Part shown: piece after piece, positions 16,174-24,445 of the stretch
Numbering within the stretch: the stretch's first letter is position 1
How the letters are laid out: every line of letters begins with the position of its first letter
NCBI RefSeq assembly: GCF_019443285.1
Contig: NZ_CP080327.1
Span: 2,476,001 to 2,540,000, forward strand
DNA length: 64,000 bases
Direction of reading: 5' to 3'
DNA from: Aquisediminimonas profunda
GTDB taxonomy: Bacteria > Pseudomonadota > Alphaproteobacteria > Sphingomonadales > Sphingomonadaceae
Notes under the pieces: generated by a model
What the model was told of the DNA's origin: nothing
Databases searched by the model: none
Seen by the model: only the letters and a program-made list of their open reading frames with translations
Position numbers and translations under genes: made by a program

Positions 16174-16578
16174 ATGCTTGAACATCAACTCATCCAGAGT
16201 ACCGGATTCCGCAATTTCGGTCCCGCAGGCGCGCGCCAGGGCTTTGCCGTCCGTATCCGCATCCCGAACTACCATGGCACCCGCCTGTCGCAGCTCGACG
16301 GGTTCGATGTTACGCTCGACGGTGAACATTTCGACCATGAAGTCAACCGTTTCGGAATTCGCGACGAGGTCTATACCATGGCTCAGATGCGCGAAGAGAC
16401 CGTCGCGCGCTGGGGCCTGCTCGAATGGGGCGAGATCCTCGTCGACAAGCCCGGCGGACTCTTGCCTGGGGTCCACAAGGTCGAGGTCCTGGCCCGGATT
16501 CGCTACTCCTATTTTCCGCCCGACGTGCACATCTTCCCGATGCGTGCCGAGAGATTTGCCACAATCTGCATCGCCTAG
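16174..16578 (+). CDS. C-glycoside deglycosidase beta subunit-like protein (DUF6379)
   Basis: This 134-residue beta-sandwich-type protein has the pattern of the small CGD subunit: TGFRNFG, a RIPNYHGTRL strand, LDGFDVTLDGE, VYTMAQM, then DKPGGLLPGVHKVEV and RIRYSYFPP. In known complexes this subunit packs on the alpha subunit and helps form the active site. It lies 33 bases downstream of the alpha gene on the same strand. Stand-alone DUF6379 genes are unusual, so the pairing strongly supports a deglycosidase complex. The aglycone acted on cannot be told. Confidence 0.82.
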   Translation: MLEHQLIQSTGFRNFGPAGARQGFAVRIRIPNYHGTRLSQLDGFDVTLDGEHFDHEVNRFGIRDEVYTMAQMREETVARWGLLEWGEILVDKPGGLLPGVHKVEVLARIRYSYFPPDVHIFPMRAERFATICIA

Positions 16579-16615
16579 GCTCGCCTAAGCCAAACCCCGG
16601 GGAAGGACAGCAGTC

Positions 16616-17698
16616 ATGACGACGGACCTCGAAGCTATTCTGGATGTCGCCGAGTTTCGCGCGGTTGCCGAGCGGGAGATGCCGGAAAACTACAAGGCCT
16701 TCGTGAACAATGTGGGCATGGAGCAGACGCTGGAGGACGACCTTCGCGCCTGGAGCAGCATGCATTTGCGCCCGCGCGCGCTCGTCGACGTCACGCATGT
16801 TGACACGTCCGTCACCGTGCTGGGCGAGCGCATTTCCATGCCGATCATCACTGCGCCCTTTGTCGGTTCGACGTTCGTCCATCCGGACGGAGAGATCGCC
16901 ACGGCAAGCGGCGCAACGGCAGCCGGGACTGTCAGCACGCTGAGCATGATGGGCTCACGCCCGCCAGAGAAGGTCGGGGCGGCGGCGGGACGATATTGGC
17001 AGCAATTGTATTGGGTCCGCGATCGCGGCGTGCTGCGCGACATTGTCGCGCGCGCTGTTGTAGCCGGTGCCTCTGCCCTGTGCCTGACGGTCGACCTGCC
17101 GGTCATGCCTTCATTTCCAAGGCCGATGCGGGAAGCGTGGCAAGCACTCTTCCCCCATTGGGAGAACGGCGAGCATGCGATGTATGCCGTGCGTGACTAT
17201 CGCGACAAGCCGTTCGGAGCGACCTTTCCCGACCCGGGCGTCACCTGGGCGGATCTTGAGTGGCTGAAGGGCCTGTCCGGCTTGCCTCTCATCCTCAAAG
17301 GCATCATATGTCCGGAAGATGCCATTCTGGCGCGCGATCACGGCGCGGCCGCGGTGATCGTGTCCAACCATGCCGGTCAGGGCCTCAAATCATCACAGCC
17401 GGTCGCACACGCGCTCCCAGGCATCGTTGATGCGGTGGGAAGTGATCTGGAGGTCTATGCCGACAGCGGCATCCGCAGCGGTGCGGACGTGCTTCGGGCC
17501 CTCGCGCTTGGCGCGAAAAGCGTCCTCATCGGTCGGCCCACCATCTGGGGACTCGCCGCCGGCGGCGCGGCAGGTGTCGAGCGCGTTCTGCAGCTTCTAC
17601 AAACTGAACTTGAAGAGGTCATGGCCATTACCGGTGCCTGCCGTGTCGAAGACATCAATAGGTCTGTGCTGGGGTTCCCGCCAGCTTATGCGCGCTAA
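16616..17698 (+). CDS. FMN-dependent alpha-hydroxy-acid oxidase/dehydrogenase-family protein
   Basis: This 360-residue beta/alpha-barrel flavoprotein resembles lactate or glycolate oxidases and mandelate dehydrogenase. The FMN-contacting lysine (LILKGI, Lys228), catalytic His252 (SNHAGQG), Tyr132 (QLYW), Asp160 (LTVDLP) and phosphate-binding DSGIRSG, Asp283-Arg287, are present. The usual signature is SNHGGRQ, but here the substrate-carboxylate arginine is Gln255. The N-terminal tyrosine of the YxxxA-type segment also seems lost (YKAFVNN). The natural substrate may thus lack a carboxylate. It is the third gene of the deglycosidase operon, 37 bases after the beta subunit; a role in oxidising the sugar or aglycone is plausible. 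Confidence 0.85.
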   Translation: MTTDLEAILDVAEFRAVAEREMPENYKAFVNNVGMEQTLEDDLRAWSSMHLRPRALVDVTHVDTSVTVLGERISMPIITAPFVGSTFVHPDGEIATASGATAAGTVSTLSMMGSRPPEKVGAAAGRYWQQLYWVRDRGVLRDIVARAVVAGASALCLTVDLPVMPSFPRPMREAWQALFPHWENGEHAMYAVRDYRDKPFGATFPDPGVTWADLEWLKGLSGLPLILKGIICPEDAILARDHGAAAVIVSNHAGQGLKSSQPVAHALPGIVDAVGSDLEVYADSGIRSGADVLRALALGAKSVLIGRPTIWGLAAGGAAGVERVLQLLQTELEEVMAITGACRVEDINRSVLGFPPAYAR

Positions 17699-17733
17699 AC
17701 TCTGCACCACACAGCAGCGGCAAACCGGCGCTT

Positions 17734-18603
17734 CTAACGAATGGTAGATGCCTGAAGACGCATCTCCGCGACCATTGCGTCGTTTGGTTGCAGGACAGAT
17801 ATAGCTCCGCTCACTTCCTGGCGGTTCACCGCACCGGTCATATGGCTGACGGGTTCAACGCAAAACCAGTCGGCAGAGTGCGGCACATAGACGGAGGTCA
17901 ACGAGAGGTTCTCCGAACAATCAATCTGGACCGCCAGATTGCGATCCGGCCAGAAAAGCTGCAACGCACCTATGCGACCAGCGTAGACCGTATCGACGTT
18001 GCGTGTGCCGACCGCCGCGCCATTCCACCAATCGATCGCACGGTCCCGCTCATCCAAAGTGGTCGGAAGTCCGCTGGCGTCGCTTTGCCACTCGCCGTAG
18101 TGCAGGCCAAGGTAACGGGTCGCACTCGTGCGCGGGAAATAGGGATGGAAGCCCAGCCCGGCGGGCATTGCCTCGTCGGCAAGGTTCGAGAGCGCAAGGC
18201 GCGAGGTCAGCCCCCCGTCATCTAGCGCGTAAACCAGCTCGGCGCGGTAAGGCCAAGGCCATTCCTTGCCAAGATACAATTGGTGAAGTCGCAATGTATC
18301 GTATGTCACCTCACTCACAATCCATTCGGAAAGCCAGCCATAGCCATGAAGGGGATTGTACGGATCGACTGCCGGCAAGTTCGGCGACAGTGAGACAGGG
18401 CGGCCCTGCCAATCAAAGCGTCCACTGACGATCCGGTTTGAGAAGGGCACGAGCGGGAAACAAGCCACATCAAGAATCTCTGGCCCCGCTGCTTCGCGCA
18501 TCAGCTGCTGACCGCGCCATTCGAAAGCCAGGATCGAGCCGCCGCGCGATGGCGCGACAGTCAAGCGATAGTCGCCTGATGCAATCTCGATCCTCGCTTC
18601 CAC
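17734..18603 (-). CDS. Aldose 1-epimerase family protein
   Basis: This 289-residue galactose-mutarotase-like protein has family histidines in NPLHGYGW (near residue 85) and GFHPYF (near residue 150), and a glutamate in FCVEPVSHMTGAVN near the C-terminus. Such enzymes interconvert anomers or related sugar forms, which fits a cluster releasing free sugars or keto sugars. It lies 9 bases after the PhyH-like gene and is last in the leftward operon. It converges with the FMN enzyme gene. Confidence 0.85.
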   Translation of the reverse strand: MEARIEIASGDYRLTVAPSRGGSILAFEWRGQQLMREAAGPEILDVACFPLVPFSNRIVSGRFDWQGRPVSLSPNLPAVDPYNPLHGYGWLSEWIVSEVTYDTLRLHQLYLGKEWPWPYRAELVYALDDGGLTSRLALSNLADEAMPAGLGFHPYFPRTSATRYLGLHYGEWQSDASGLPTTLDERDRAIDWWNGAAVGTRNVDTVYAGRIGALQLFWPDRNLAVQIDCSENLSLTSVYVPHSADWFCVEPVSHMTGAVNRQEVSGAISVLQPNDAMVAEMRLQASTIR

Positions 18604-18612
18604 GGCCTGGTC

Positions 18613-19440
18613 TCAGGCCGTCAGCGCGCCCAGGTGGGTTTCCCAGTTGATCGTATCATTGTGCGAGTGGGTAAATCCGATCGACCGTTCGAAATCGACG
18701 CAAGCCTCTCTCCGGAACGCGGCGATATAGGTCCGCCGCCAGCGGTTGGGTGAACTGTTGCCGCCCGAACCGTGGATAATCATCTCGTCATGCACGGTTA
18801 TATCGCCTCGCTTGAGCGGCAGTTCAACGATTGGATCGTCAGCGGTCAGTTCCACGCTGAGGATATGCGACTTCTCACGATCCTCGCCCATCAGTGGACA
18901 ATGTGGGCGCAGCCCCTTCTTTTGCGAGCCGGGAACAACCTTGAGGCAGCCGTTTTCGCTGTCTGCGTCGTCGAGCGCCAGGCTGCAAGTGGCGGTCAGC
19001 GGCTCAGGGGTGCCGGTCGGCCAGTAGCCAAGGTCCTGGTGCCAGGTGAACACTGCGTCGGGCTTGGCCGGGCGCTTGGCGAGAAACTGATCATAATCGA
19101 GCGTCGCGGTCTCACCGATCAGTTGGCGCGAAATCGACGCAGCGCGCTTCTCGTAGATGTTGCCCTGGAGGTCGGGCCGATACTTCCGCGGCAACACCGC
19201 GTTGACCAGGCTGAAATCCTCGAATTTGCGATCGTAGGGGCCCGACATGTCGCAGAAGTCCCGCCCCATCTCGGGGACTTCGCCGCGGATGAACCGCTCG
19301 AACTCGGGCTCGATTGCGGCAAGCTCTTCTTCAGTCAACACATCGCGAAGCGTGACGTAGCCGTCGCGATGGAACTGTGCGATCTGCTCTGCCGAGAGGA
19401 TATAGTCGTCGCCTTGCCGGCCCAGTCTCTGTTCGGTCAT
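18613..19440 (-). CDS. Phytanoyl-CoA dioxygenase (PhyH) family protein
   Basis: This 275-residue Fe(II)/2-oxoglutarate-type oxygenase has the facial triad in TWHQDLGYW (His-x-Asp) and MIIHGSGGNSS (distal His), followed by the 2-oxoglutarate-binding arginine in NRWRRTYIAAF. The family hydroxylates acyl-CoAs and many small molecules. Here it could hydroxylate or demethylate an aglycone, which is only a guess. The start lies 2 bases from the stop of the DUF1080 gene, so they share a transcript. Confidence 0.85.
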   Translation of the reverse strand: MTEQRLGRQGDDYILSAEQIAQFHRDGYVTLRDVLTEEELAAIEPEFERFIRGEVPEMGRDFCDMSGPYDRKFEDFSLVNAVLPRKYRPDLQGNIYEKRAASISRQLIGETATLDYDQFLAKRPAKPDAVFTWHQDLGYWPTGTPEPLTATCSLALDDADSENGCLKVVPGSQKKGLRPHCPLMGEDREKSHILSVELTADDPIVELPLKRGDITVHDEMIIHGSGGNSSPNRWRRTYIAAFRREACVDFERSIGFTHSHNDTINWETHLGALTA

Positions 19441-19442
19441 TT

Positions 19443-20432
19443 CTAGCCTCCAATGATTGCAATTTGGGGAAGCCGCGAGATCGGCGTGATGGTGATGTCG
19501 CGGAAATAGGTTTCGGCGCCTTCCGACTGAAGCTGGATTCGGCCTTCCAAAAGGGGACGCTTCGCGCCCTTTTCATCCGTGGTGGTAAAGCCGCTGGCGG
19601 CCATTACGGGAATACCATTGACGACGTGTATCGCGCGGTCCCCCAGCACATAGATGTCGAGCGTATTCCACTCACCAAGTGGACGTTCGGCATCGATACC
19701 CGCATCGACATTGAAGGCGGGCATCTGGATCGGGCCGAGACGGCCACCCAGCATGAAGCGGCGAAACGGATAAGCGATCGATGGATCGCGCCCGACTTCG
19801 ACATTGGCGCCGACCCGCCAGTCGACCGTCCGGAACGAATGGGTGCCCTTCGAATCGCCAACCGTAAGCAGCATGCCAACCGATTTTGGTACGATCTCGA
19901 ACTCCAGCGCCGACATCCAGGTACCGAAGAAGGCGCCATAGGCACCGTGAGAATGGTACAGCACCCCATTGTTGCGCGGCATCGGGAACCAGGCGTTCTG
20001 GCCCCATTTGAACTGCAGGTGCAGGTGATAGTCGCGATAGCTCCTCTTGGTGATCAGCCCGCCCCAAATTCTCCCGCTCGCGTAAATTGCCGGGCGGCCC
20101 TCTTCCTTTACGACGCCAAACACGCCGGTCGTATCATGGTTCAGTCCAATCGGTTTGGCGGTGGGCTGGCCATAGGTGTCGCGCGGATCGGTATAGCCAA
20201 GCCAGCTGTCCCAGCCGTCGAGATTGCGGTTGTTGAACAAGCGCACGGGAGCACGGTGCCCCTTCGGCAGATTGGCGAGCTTCAGGTTCTGCACCTTGTA
20301 CGGCGGATCACTGGCAATGACGGCCTGCTCATCCGGGGTCGAGCCATCTGGCGGTCCTTCCTGGGCGGTCGCAATTGCCGGAAACGCCAGCAGCATGAGA
20401 GCCAGGAGTGCGGGGCGGTGGGGTCCGAACAT
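19443..20432 (-). CDS. Exported DUF1080 protein (3-keto-glycoside hydrolase family)
   Basis: This 329-residue protein has an N-terminal signal peptide (PALLALMLLAFPAIATAQ) and one DUF1080 beta-jelly-roll domain: RLFNNRNLDGWDSW, DYHLHLQFKWG, NNGVLYHSHG, EFEIVP, and the ending LQSEGAETYFRDITI. Members characterised in 3-keto-glycoside pathways cleave 3-oxo-glycosides or hydrate the resulting keto-glucal. The catalytic details are not readable here. GAGGAG six bases before ATG 20432 decides the start. It follows the Gfo/Idh/MocA gene by 49 bases and probably acts in the periplasm. Confidence 0.85.
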   Translation of the reverse strand: MFGPHRPALLALMLLAFPAIATAQEGPPDGSTPDEQAVIASDPPYKVQNLKLANLPKGHRAPVRLFNNRNLDGWDSWLGYTDPRDTYGQPTAKPIGLNHDTTGVFGVVKEEGRPAIYASGRIWGGLITKRSYRDYHLHLQFKWGQNAWFPMPRNNGVLYHSHGAYGAFFGTWMSALEFEIVPKSVGMLLTVGDSKGTHSFRTVDWRVGANVEVGRDPSIAYPFRRFMLGGRLGPIQMPAFNVDAGIDAERPLGEWNTLDIYVLGDRAIHVVNGIPVMAASGFTTTDEKGAKRPLLEGRIQLQSEGAETYFRDITITPISRLPQIAIIGG

Positions 20433-20481
20433 GTTGATCTCCTCGGGCTGCATGCCGACGCAGCCCTTCCATATTTTGAGG

Positions 20482-21654
20482 TCAGGGGGCTGGGTCGAAG
20501 TCGAATGGCGAAGGCGTGAGCGCGATCAGGTCCGCATCGGCAACCGGATCGAGTACCTCCGGGCGCACGCAGGTGGTCTTGAGGACAATCGGCTGGTGGG
20601 TGCGCGCGGCGATCGCGATCGCTTCCATCACTTCGACCGAATGAACGATGAAGTCCGCGGCCGTCCGATGCCGCTTGCCGTTGCGGATTGCGAGCGCCAG
20701 GTCGATCAGGCCGACACCGCGATAGTCTGCGACCGGCTCGCCAACATGATTGCGGCTGTTCGCTCTGGAAAAGGCGAGCCCTTCGCTGTCAAGCGATTGT
20801 CGTCCCGCACCAGGGGTGGTCAGGGCCGCTTCGCCGCTGAAGAACATCGGGTCGGCCAGTGCAAGAATGCCGTCGGAGCCGTAAAGCTCGCCGGGCCGTA
20901 GCATCGGCGTAATCACATCGAGCGAGAGGACCAAACTGACCGAGGCGGTCTCGAACTCCAGGATCGCGTTGAACGTGCTGTCGACCTCAACCGCGAAGCT
21001 TTGACCAGCAAGGGGACCGCGGCGGATAACGCGCTCGGCCTGGCCCGATCCCGAGGCCGCATAAACCCGGCGGACCGGCCCAAGCAGGTTGATCCACATC
21101 GCGATGTAATAGGGTCCCACATCAAATGGCGGCTCGCCTCCCGCCCGGTAAAACGCCGCCGGATTGGGGTGAAACATCTCCAGGCCCGGCAGCCCGATGA
21201 ATGATGTGCCGAATACCACGCGGCCGATCGCGCCGTCATCCAAGGCTCGGCGCGCAGCCTGGTGCACGCTGCCATAGAGCGTATCGGGAGCTGAGCCGAT
21301 CATCACCATTGCACGCGCCGCATTGGCGGCAAGTTCGCTGGCGACCTTCGCTGAAAGCGCGAAGGGTTTTTCGGAATAGACGTGTTTGCCTGCTGCAATG
21401 ATGGCTGCGTTCAGGGCGTCATGGGCAATGGCCGGGGTGAGATTGACCACCATCTCGATCGAATCGTCGGCAAGCAGGGTGGCAATGTCCGATCCGGTCG
21501 CGCCATATCCCGCCGCGACCTGCTCCGCCTTGACGGCGCTCCGCGAGGCAATCCGATGCAGCGCGACGGCCGGTGAGCGCGAGATAGCACTTAGATAGAC
21601 CGGACTGATATCGCCGATCCCGATCACGCCAACCCGTACCGGCTCCATCGCCAT
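20482..21654 (-). CDS. Gfo/Idh/MocA-family oxidoreductase
   Basis: This 390-residue NAD(P)-dependent sugar oxidoreductase has a Rossmann start (VGVIGIGDISPVYL), the SEKPFALS motif with the family Lys-Pro, and an FDVGPYYIAMW segment equal to the catalytic Asp region. The family includes DgpA, which oxidises C3 of puerarin before C-deglycosylation, and the C3 oxidases of 3-keto-glycoside pathways. It is the first gene of the leftward operon. A perfect 17-bp operator palindrome lies 20 bases upstream of its ATG. The best candidate for making the 3-oxo glycoside in this locus. Confidence 0.85.
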   Translation of the reverse strand: MAMEPVRVGVIGIGDISPVYLSAISRSPAVALHRIASRSAVKAEQVAAGYGATGSDIATLLADDSIEMVVNLTPAIAHDALNAAIIAAGKHVYSEKPFALSAKVASELAANAARAMVMIGSAPDTLYGSVHQAARRALDDGAIGRVVFGTSFIGLPGLEMFHPNPAAFYRAGGEPPFDVGPYYIAMWINLLGPVRRVYAASGSGQAERVIRRGPLAGQSFAVEVDSTFNAILEFETASVSLVLSLDVITPMLRPGELYGSDGILALADPMFFSGEAALTTPGAGRQSLDSEGLAFSRANSRNHVGEPVADYRGVGLIDLALAIRNGKRHRTAADFIVHSVEVMEAIAIAARTHQPIVLKTTCVRPEVLDPVADADLIALTPSPFDFDPAP

Positions 21655-21673
21655 CCCACTCCGCTTGATCCAA

Positions 21674-21690
21674 TTTAATCGCTGATTAAA
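21674..21690. promoter_or_regulatory. Operator O2 (TTTAATC-GCT-GATTAAA)
   Basis: A perfect 7-3-7 palindrome 20 bases upstream of the Gfo/Idh/MocA start, where it would block transcription or translation initiation. It matches the other YTAATC-NNN-GATTAR sites in the locus. Confidence 0.65.
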
Positions 21691-21707
21691 TCAAGCCTGC
21701 TTCGGAG

Positions 21708-22764
21708 TCAACTGCCAGGCAGTGGCGGCCGAGGCAATGGTGGCTTCACCGTCTCCGATTCAGCAAGCCAGCGGTCCAGCGAACGCGCGTTCGCGAGACT
21801 GTCAGCTTCGCTCATGCCTGGATAAGCGAAACAGGCGTGGCCGGCGCGGATCGACTCGTTGGCGGCTTCAAACTGAAAGCTGTAGACATTGCGCTCTTCG
21901 GTAAATCGAATGATCTCCGGCTCGCCATGCGGCGGCAAAAAGCGGATCTGGGCAGTGCCGCCATACTTGCCGGAGCCGAACCAAAACGCATCGACTTCCA
22001 GCCGGCCTCCCGTGCCCATCAAGTGCAGAAAATTGTCCTGATGGAGCGCCAATGAGATCGACATCTGCGCGATTATGCCATTGGCGAATGTTGCCGTCGC
22101 CACCGCGATCTCCTCCACCCCGGTCGGGCCGTGGCGCGCATAACTGCTGAGTTCGACGCTCGAGATCGTCGCGCGCGCCGGCGTGCCCTGCCATCAGCCG
22201 GGCCATCGACATTGGATAGCCACCCAGATCAAGGATCGCTCCGCCGCCGAGCTCCGGCTTGAACAGACGATGCTCGGGCAGGAACACCGGGATCGCAAAG
22301 CCGAACGAAGATCGGATCAATCGAAGTTCGCCAATCTTGCCCTTATTTACCAGTTCGAGAAGGAAGGCAGTCATGGGATGGAGCCTGTACATGAAGGCTT
22401 CTCCCATGAAGGTGCCAGCCTCGGTCGCGGCGGTAAACATGGCTTAGACTTCTGCCGCATTCATTGCTGCCGGTTTTTCGCTCAGCACGTGCTTGCCTGC
22501 TTCGGCTGCCTTGATTGCCCATTCGGCGTGGAACGGATGCGGTGTCGCGATGTAGATCGCGTCGATTTTCGGATCGGCAATCAGTGCTTCGTAGCTGCGG
22601 TGGACTTTCATTCCTGGAAAATGCTCGGCAAGCTCGGGCCGATCCGGATTGCGCGTGCCAATTGCCACAACCGTGCCGGTAGCCGACCCTTCCGTCCCGC
22701 GCAGGAATTCGCGCGCGATCCCACCTGGTCCCAGTATTCCCCAACGCACCAGATCTTCAGCCAT
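21708..22764 (-). pseudogene. Gfo/Idh/MocA-family oxidoreductase, disrupted twice
   Basis: Three pieces read in order as one dehydrogenase of about 350 residues. The first (22764-22444) has the Rossmann motif GILGPGGIA and HVLSEKPAAMNAAEV, then an in-frame TAA. The same frame resumes at once with AMFTAATEAG and continues through GGGAILDLGGYPMSMARLMAG. Near 22185-22200 the reading shifts by one base into the frame that carries ATISSVELSSYA, VEEIAVATATFANG and the C-terminus to 21708. One nonsense change (probably GAA to TAA) plus one frameshift mark it as a pseudogene, unless the assembly is wrong. Its upstream operator is still perfect. Confidence 0.8.
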
Positions 22765-22783
22765 CGGCCCGCATCCTTGCTAT

Positions 22784-22798
22784 TTAATCACCGATTAA
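22784..22798. promoter_or_regulatory. Operator O3 (TTAATC-ACC-GATTAA)
   Basis: A perfect 6-3-6 palindrome between the disrupted Gfo/Idh/MocA gene (leftward) and the DoxX-TetR pair (rightward). It could regulate both directions and give autoregulation of the TetR gene. Confidence 0.65.
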
Positions 22799-22876
22799 TT
22801 AAGGCACCTCTATCGCCGGGTCAATTCCTGATGATGCCCTGTGCAGACCTACTCCTTTGGTTTGAGGATGGATGTG

Positions 22877-23293
22877 ATGAAGATTTCGCGCGAAGGCTTG
22901 CAGAAGTTCTCGGTCTGGCTGGCGCAGATTATGATCGCGGTCCCTTTCACCGGCATAGCAATCATGAAACTGACCAAACCGCTGGTCGAACTTGCCGCGG
23001 GCGTCCCATGGGCGCTGGAATACCCGATAATGGTGCGTGTGATGGGCGCCATTGACCTGCTCGGCGCAATCGGCATGGTATTGCCGGCACTGACCCGCCT
23101 CCTGCCCGGCTTGACGGTATGGGCGGCGATCGGCTGCGTTGCATTAATGGTATGCGCCATCATCTTCCATCTCACGCGTGGCGAAGCATGGGCGACATCC
23201 ATAAATATGATCTATCTGTTGCTGGCGGCCTACGTTTGGTGGGGTCGCGCCAAGCGCTTTCCTATCGTTCCGCGCAGCTTGAAAAAGATTTGA
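22877..23293 (+). CDS. DoxX-like integral membrane protein
   Basis: This protein of about 138 residues has four predicted membrane helices (IMIAVPFTGIAIMKL; IDLLGAIGMVLPAL; LTVWAAIGCVALMVCAIIF; INMIYLLLAAYVWW), the DoxX/DUF4870-type layout. Such proteins accompany redox or quinone-linked systems, but this one has no assigned role. GAGG at suitable distance supports ATG 22877; a longer start exists at 22841. It lies upstream of the TetR gene and probably shares its promoter, controlled by operator O3. Confidence 0.7.
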   Translation: MKISREGLQKFSVWLAQIMIAVPFTGIAIMKLTKPLVELAAGVPWALEYPIMVRVMGAIDLLGAIGMVLPALTRLLPGLTVWAAIGCVALMVCAIIFHLTRGEAWATSINMIYLLLAAYVWWGRAKRFPIVPRSLKKI

Positions 23294-23349
23294 TGGCTGG
23301 CATGGCAGCGTAATGATGTTAGGGCGATCGCCTCACCTGGAAGGTATTC

Positions 23350-23955
23350 ATGAGCGTCAAGAAGCCATACCATAAAGAGAATCTGCGTCGTGACCTGTTA
23401 GACGCGGGCCGAAAATATGTACGCGACAATGGCCATCAGGGCCTGTCGATCCGTATGCTTGCCCAGCAGGTTGGGGTTTCGCCAGGGGCTCCCTATCATC
23501 ACTTCCCGGATCGGCGCTCGTTCCTCCTGGCTTTGGCCGTGGACCAGTTCGACGCGCTCTTGCAGGAGGCCTCACAAGACACTGAAGACGGCCTTTCGTC
23601 GACTGACGTTGTCAAGTTGAGGGCGATGAAGTTTGTTCGCTTCGCCCTTGATAATCCGCATATGCTGGAGCTTATGTATGAGAGCGACCTGACGCGTCCC
23701 GATGTAGCTCCGCAGCTTCAGCAATATCAGGAGAAGAGCCATCAATCGGGTGCCGACTCTATCCTGCGTTGCCTGCCGGATATTAGCGAAAAGGAAGCAG
23801 GCATGCGTAACATAGGACTGTGGACTTCCATCTATGGTCTGGTCTCGATGATCAACAAGGGCATCATTCGTCCCTTTGGTGATGGCGAATATAGTATCGA
23901 CGAAATCTGCGACTGGGTTGTAGATCGCGCCGTGAGATCGGCTCTAGCGCCCTAG
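23350..23955 (+). CDS. TetR/AcrR-family transcriptional regulator
   Basis: This 201-residue regulator has an N-terminal helix-turn-helix (GLSIRMLAQQVGVSPGAPYHHFPDRRS, in the typical YxHFxxR form) and a C-terminal ligand domain of the WHG/TetR_C type. GAAGG precedes the ATG. It is the only full regulator inside the glycoside locus. It is thus the best candidate to bind the repeated YTAATC-NNN-GATTAR palindromes, which have the 15-17 bp size usual for TetR operators. The inducer may be the glycoside, its aglycone or a keto sugar. Confidence 0.85.
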   Translation: MSVKKPYHKENLRRDLLDAGRKYVRDNGHQGLSIRMLAQQVGVSPGAPYHHFPDRRSFLLALAVDQFDALLQEASQDTEDGLSSTDVVKLRAMKFVRFALDNPHMLELMYESDLTRPDVAPQLQQYQEKSHQSGADSILRCLPDISEKEAGMRNIGLWTSIYGLVSMINKGIIRPFGDGEYSIDEICDWVVDRAVRSALAP

Positions 23956-24068
23956 CAGCGGCAGGCAAATTGCGGACCTAACCAACTTGCCCTTCAAATC
24001 ATTGGCCTAAAATCCCGAAAACCGGCCCGGAGCAGCAACCGCCGTCATCAATTTCGCGCAATTTCAAT

Positions 24069-24083
24069 CTAATCGATGATTAG
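24069..24083. promoter_or_regulatory. Operator O4 (CTAATC-GAT-GATTAG)
   Basis: A perfect 6-3-6 palindrome. It stands with O5 in a stretch that now runs into the broken end of the MFS gene, with no gene directly downstream on either strand. It was probably moved by the same rearrangement that cut the transporter. Confidence 0.6.
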
Positions 24084-24107
24084 GGTTGACGATTCGCAAT
24101 CGTGAAT

Positions 24108-24122
24108 TTAATCGCCGATTAG
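24108..24122. promoter_or_regulatory. Operator O5 (TTAATC-GCC-GATTAG)
   Basis: A near-perfect 6-3-6 palindrome 24 bases right of O4. A TTGACG hexamer (24086-24091) lies between the two operators, so the pair may frame a former rightward promoter whose gene has been lost. Confidence 0.6.
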
Positions 24123-24144
24123 ATTCTCTCGCTGGAACTCCGGT

Positions 24145-24351
24145 TCCGAGCCCCGGCGCGGTGACCATCAGCGGCACCTTTGCGGCGGCATGGGGGTCAG
24201 CGGAAAAATGCTGGATCATCGATGCAACGACCGGGAACATCGTCACGATCGCGAAAATCGGCAGAAACCCCGCCACGACAAGTGTAAAGCCTTGCGGACG
24301 CAGAGTAAGGTTGTTGAGGAAGCGCGACACCGGACTCATTTGAGTCTCCAT
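24145..24351 (-). pseudogene. MFS transporter, N-terminal fragment only
   Basis: About 70 residues of a major facilitator transporter remain: METQMSPVSRFLNN, then GFTLVVAGFLPIFAIVTMFPVVASMI as the first membrane helix, and HAAAKVPLMVTAPGL entering the second. After this the frame continues only 28 unrelated codons, through the O4-O5 region, before a stop. Complete members have about 400 residues and 12 helices. AGAGG precedes ATG 24351 and operator O6 lies 71-85 bases upstream, so expression signals are intact while the gene is not. It would have imported the substrate of this pathway. Confidence 0.75.
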
Positions 24352-24421
24352 CGGCACCTCTTGGTCGAAGCGATTGCTTTATGAGTAAGCCGGCCAGTTT
24401 CGATCAGTCGTTTGTTGCAAT

Positions 24422-24436
24422 TTAATCACTGATTAG
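24422..24436. promoter_or_regulatory. Operator O6 (TTAATC-ACT-GATTAG)
   Basis: A near-perfect 6-3-6 palindrome between the truncated MFS gene (leftward) and the hydroxypyruvate isomerase-like gene (rightward), placed to control either or both. Confidence 0.6.
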
Positions 24437-24445
24437 ACTATACGT

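Noticed and set aside
19377-20519. 380-codon rightward frame opposite the DUF1080 and PhyH genes
   Set aside because: It covers two real genes on the other strand and has no recognisable domain or ribosome-binding site.
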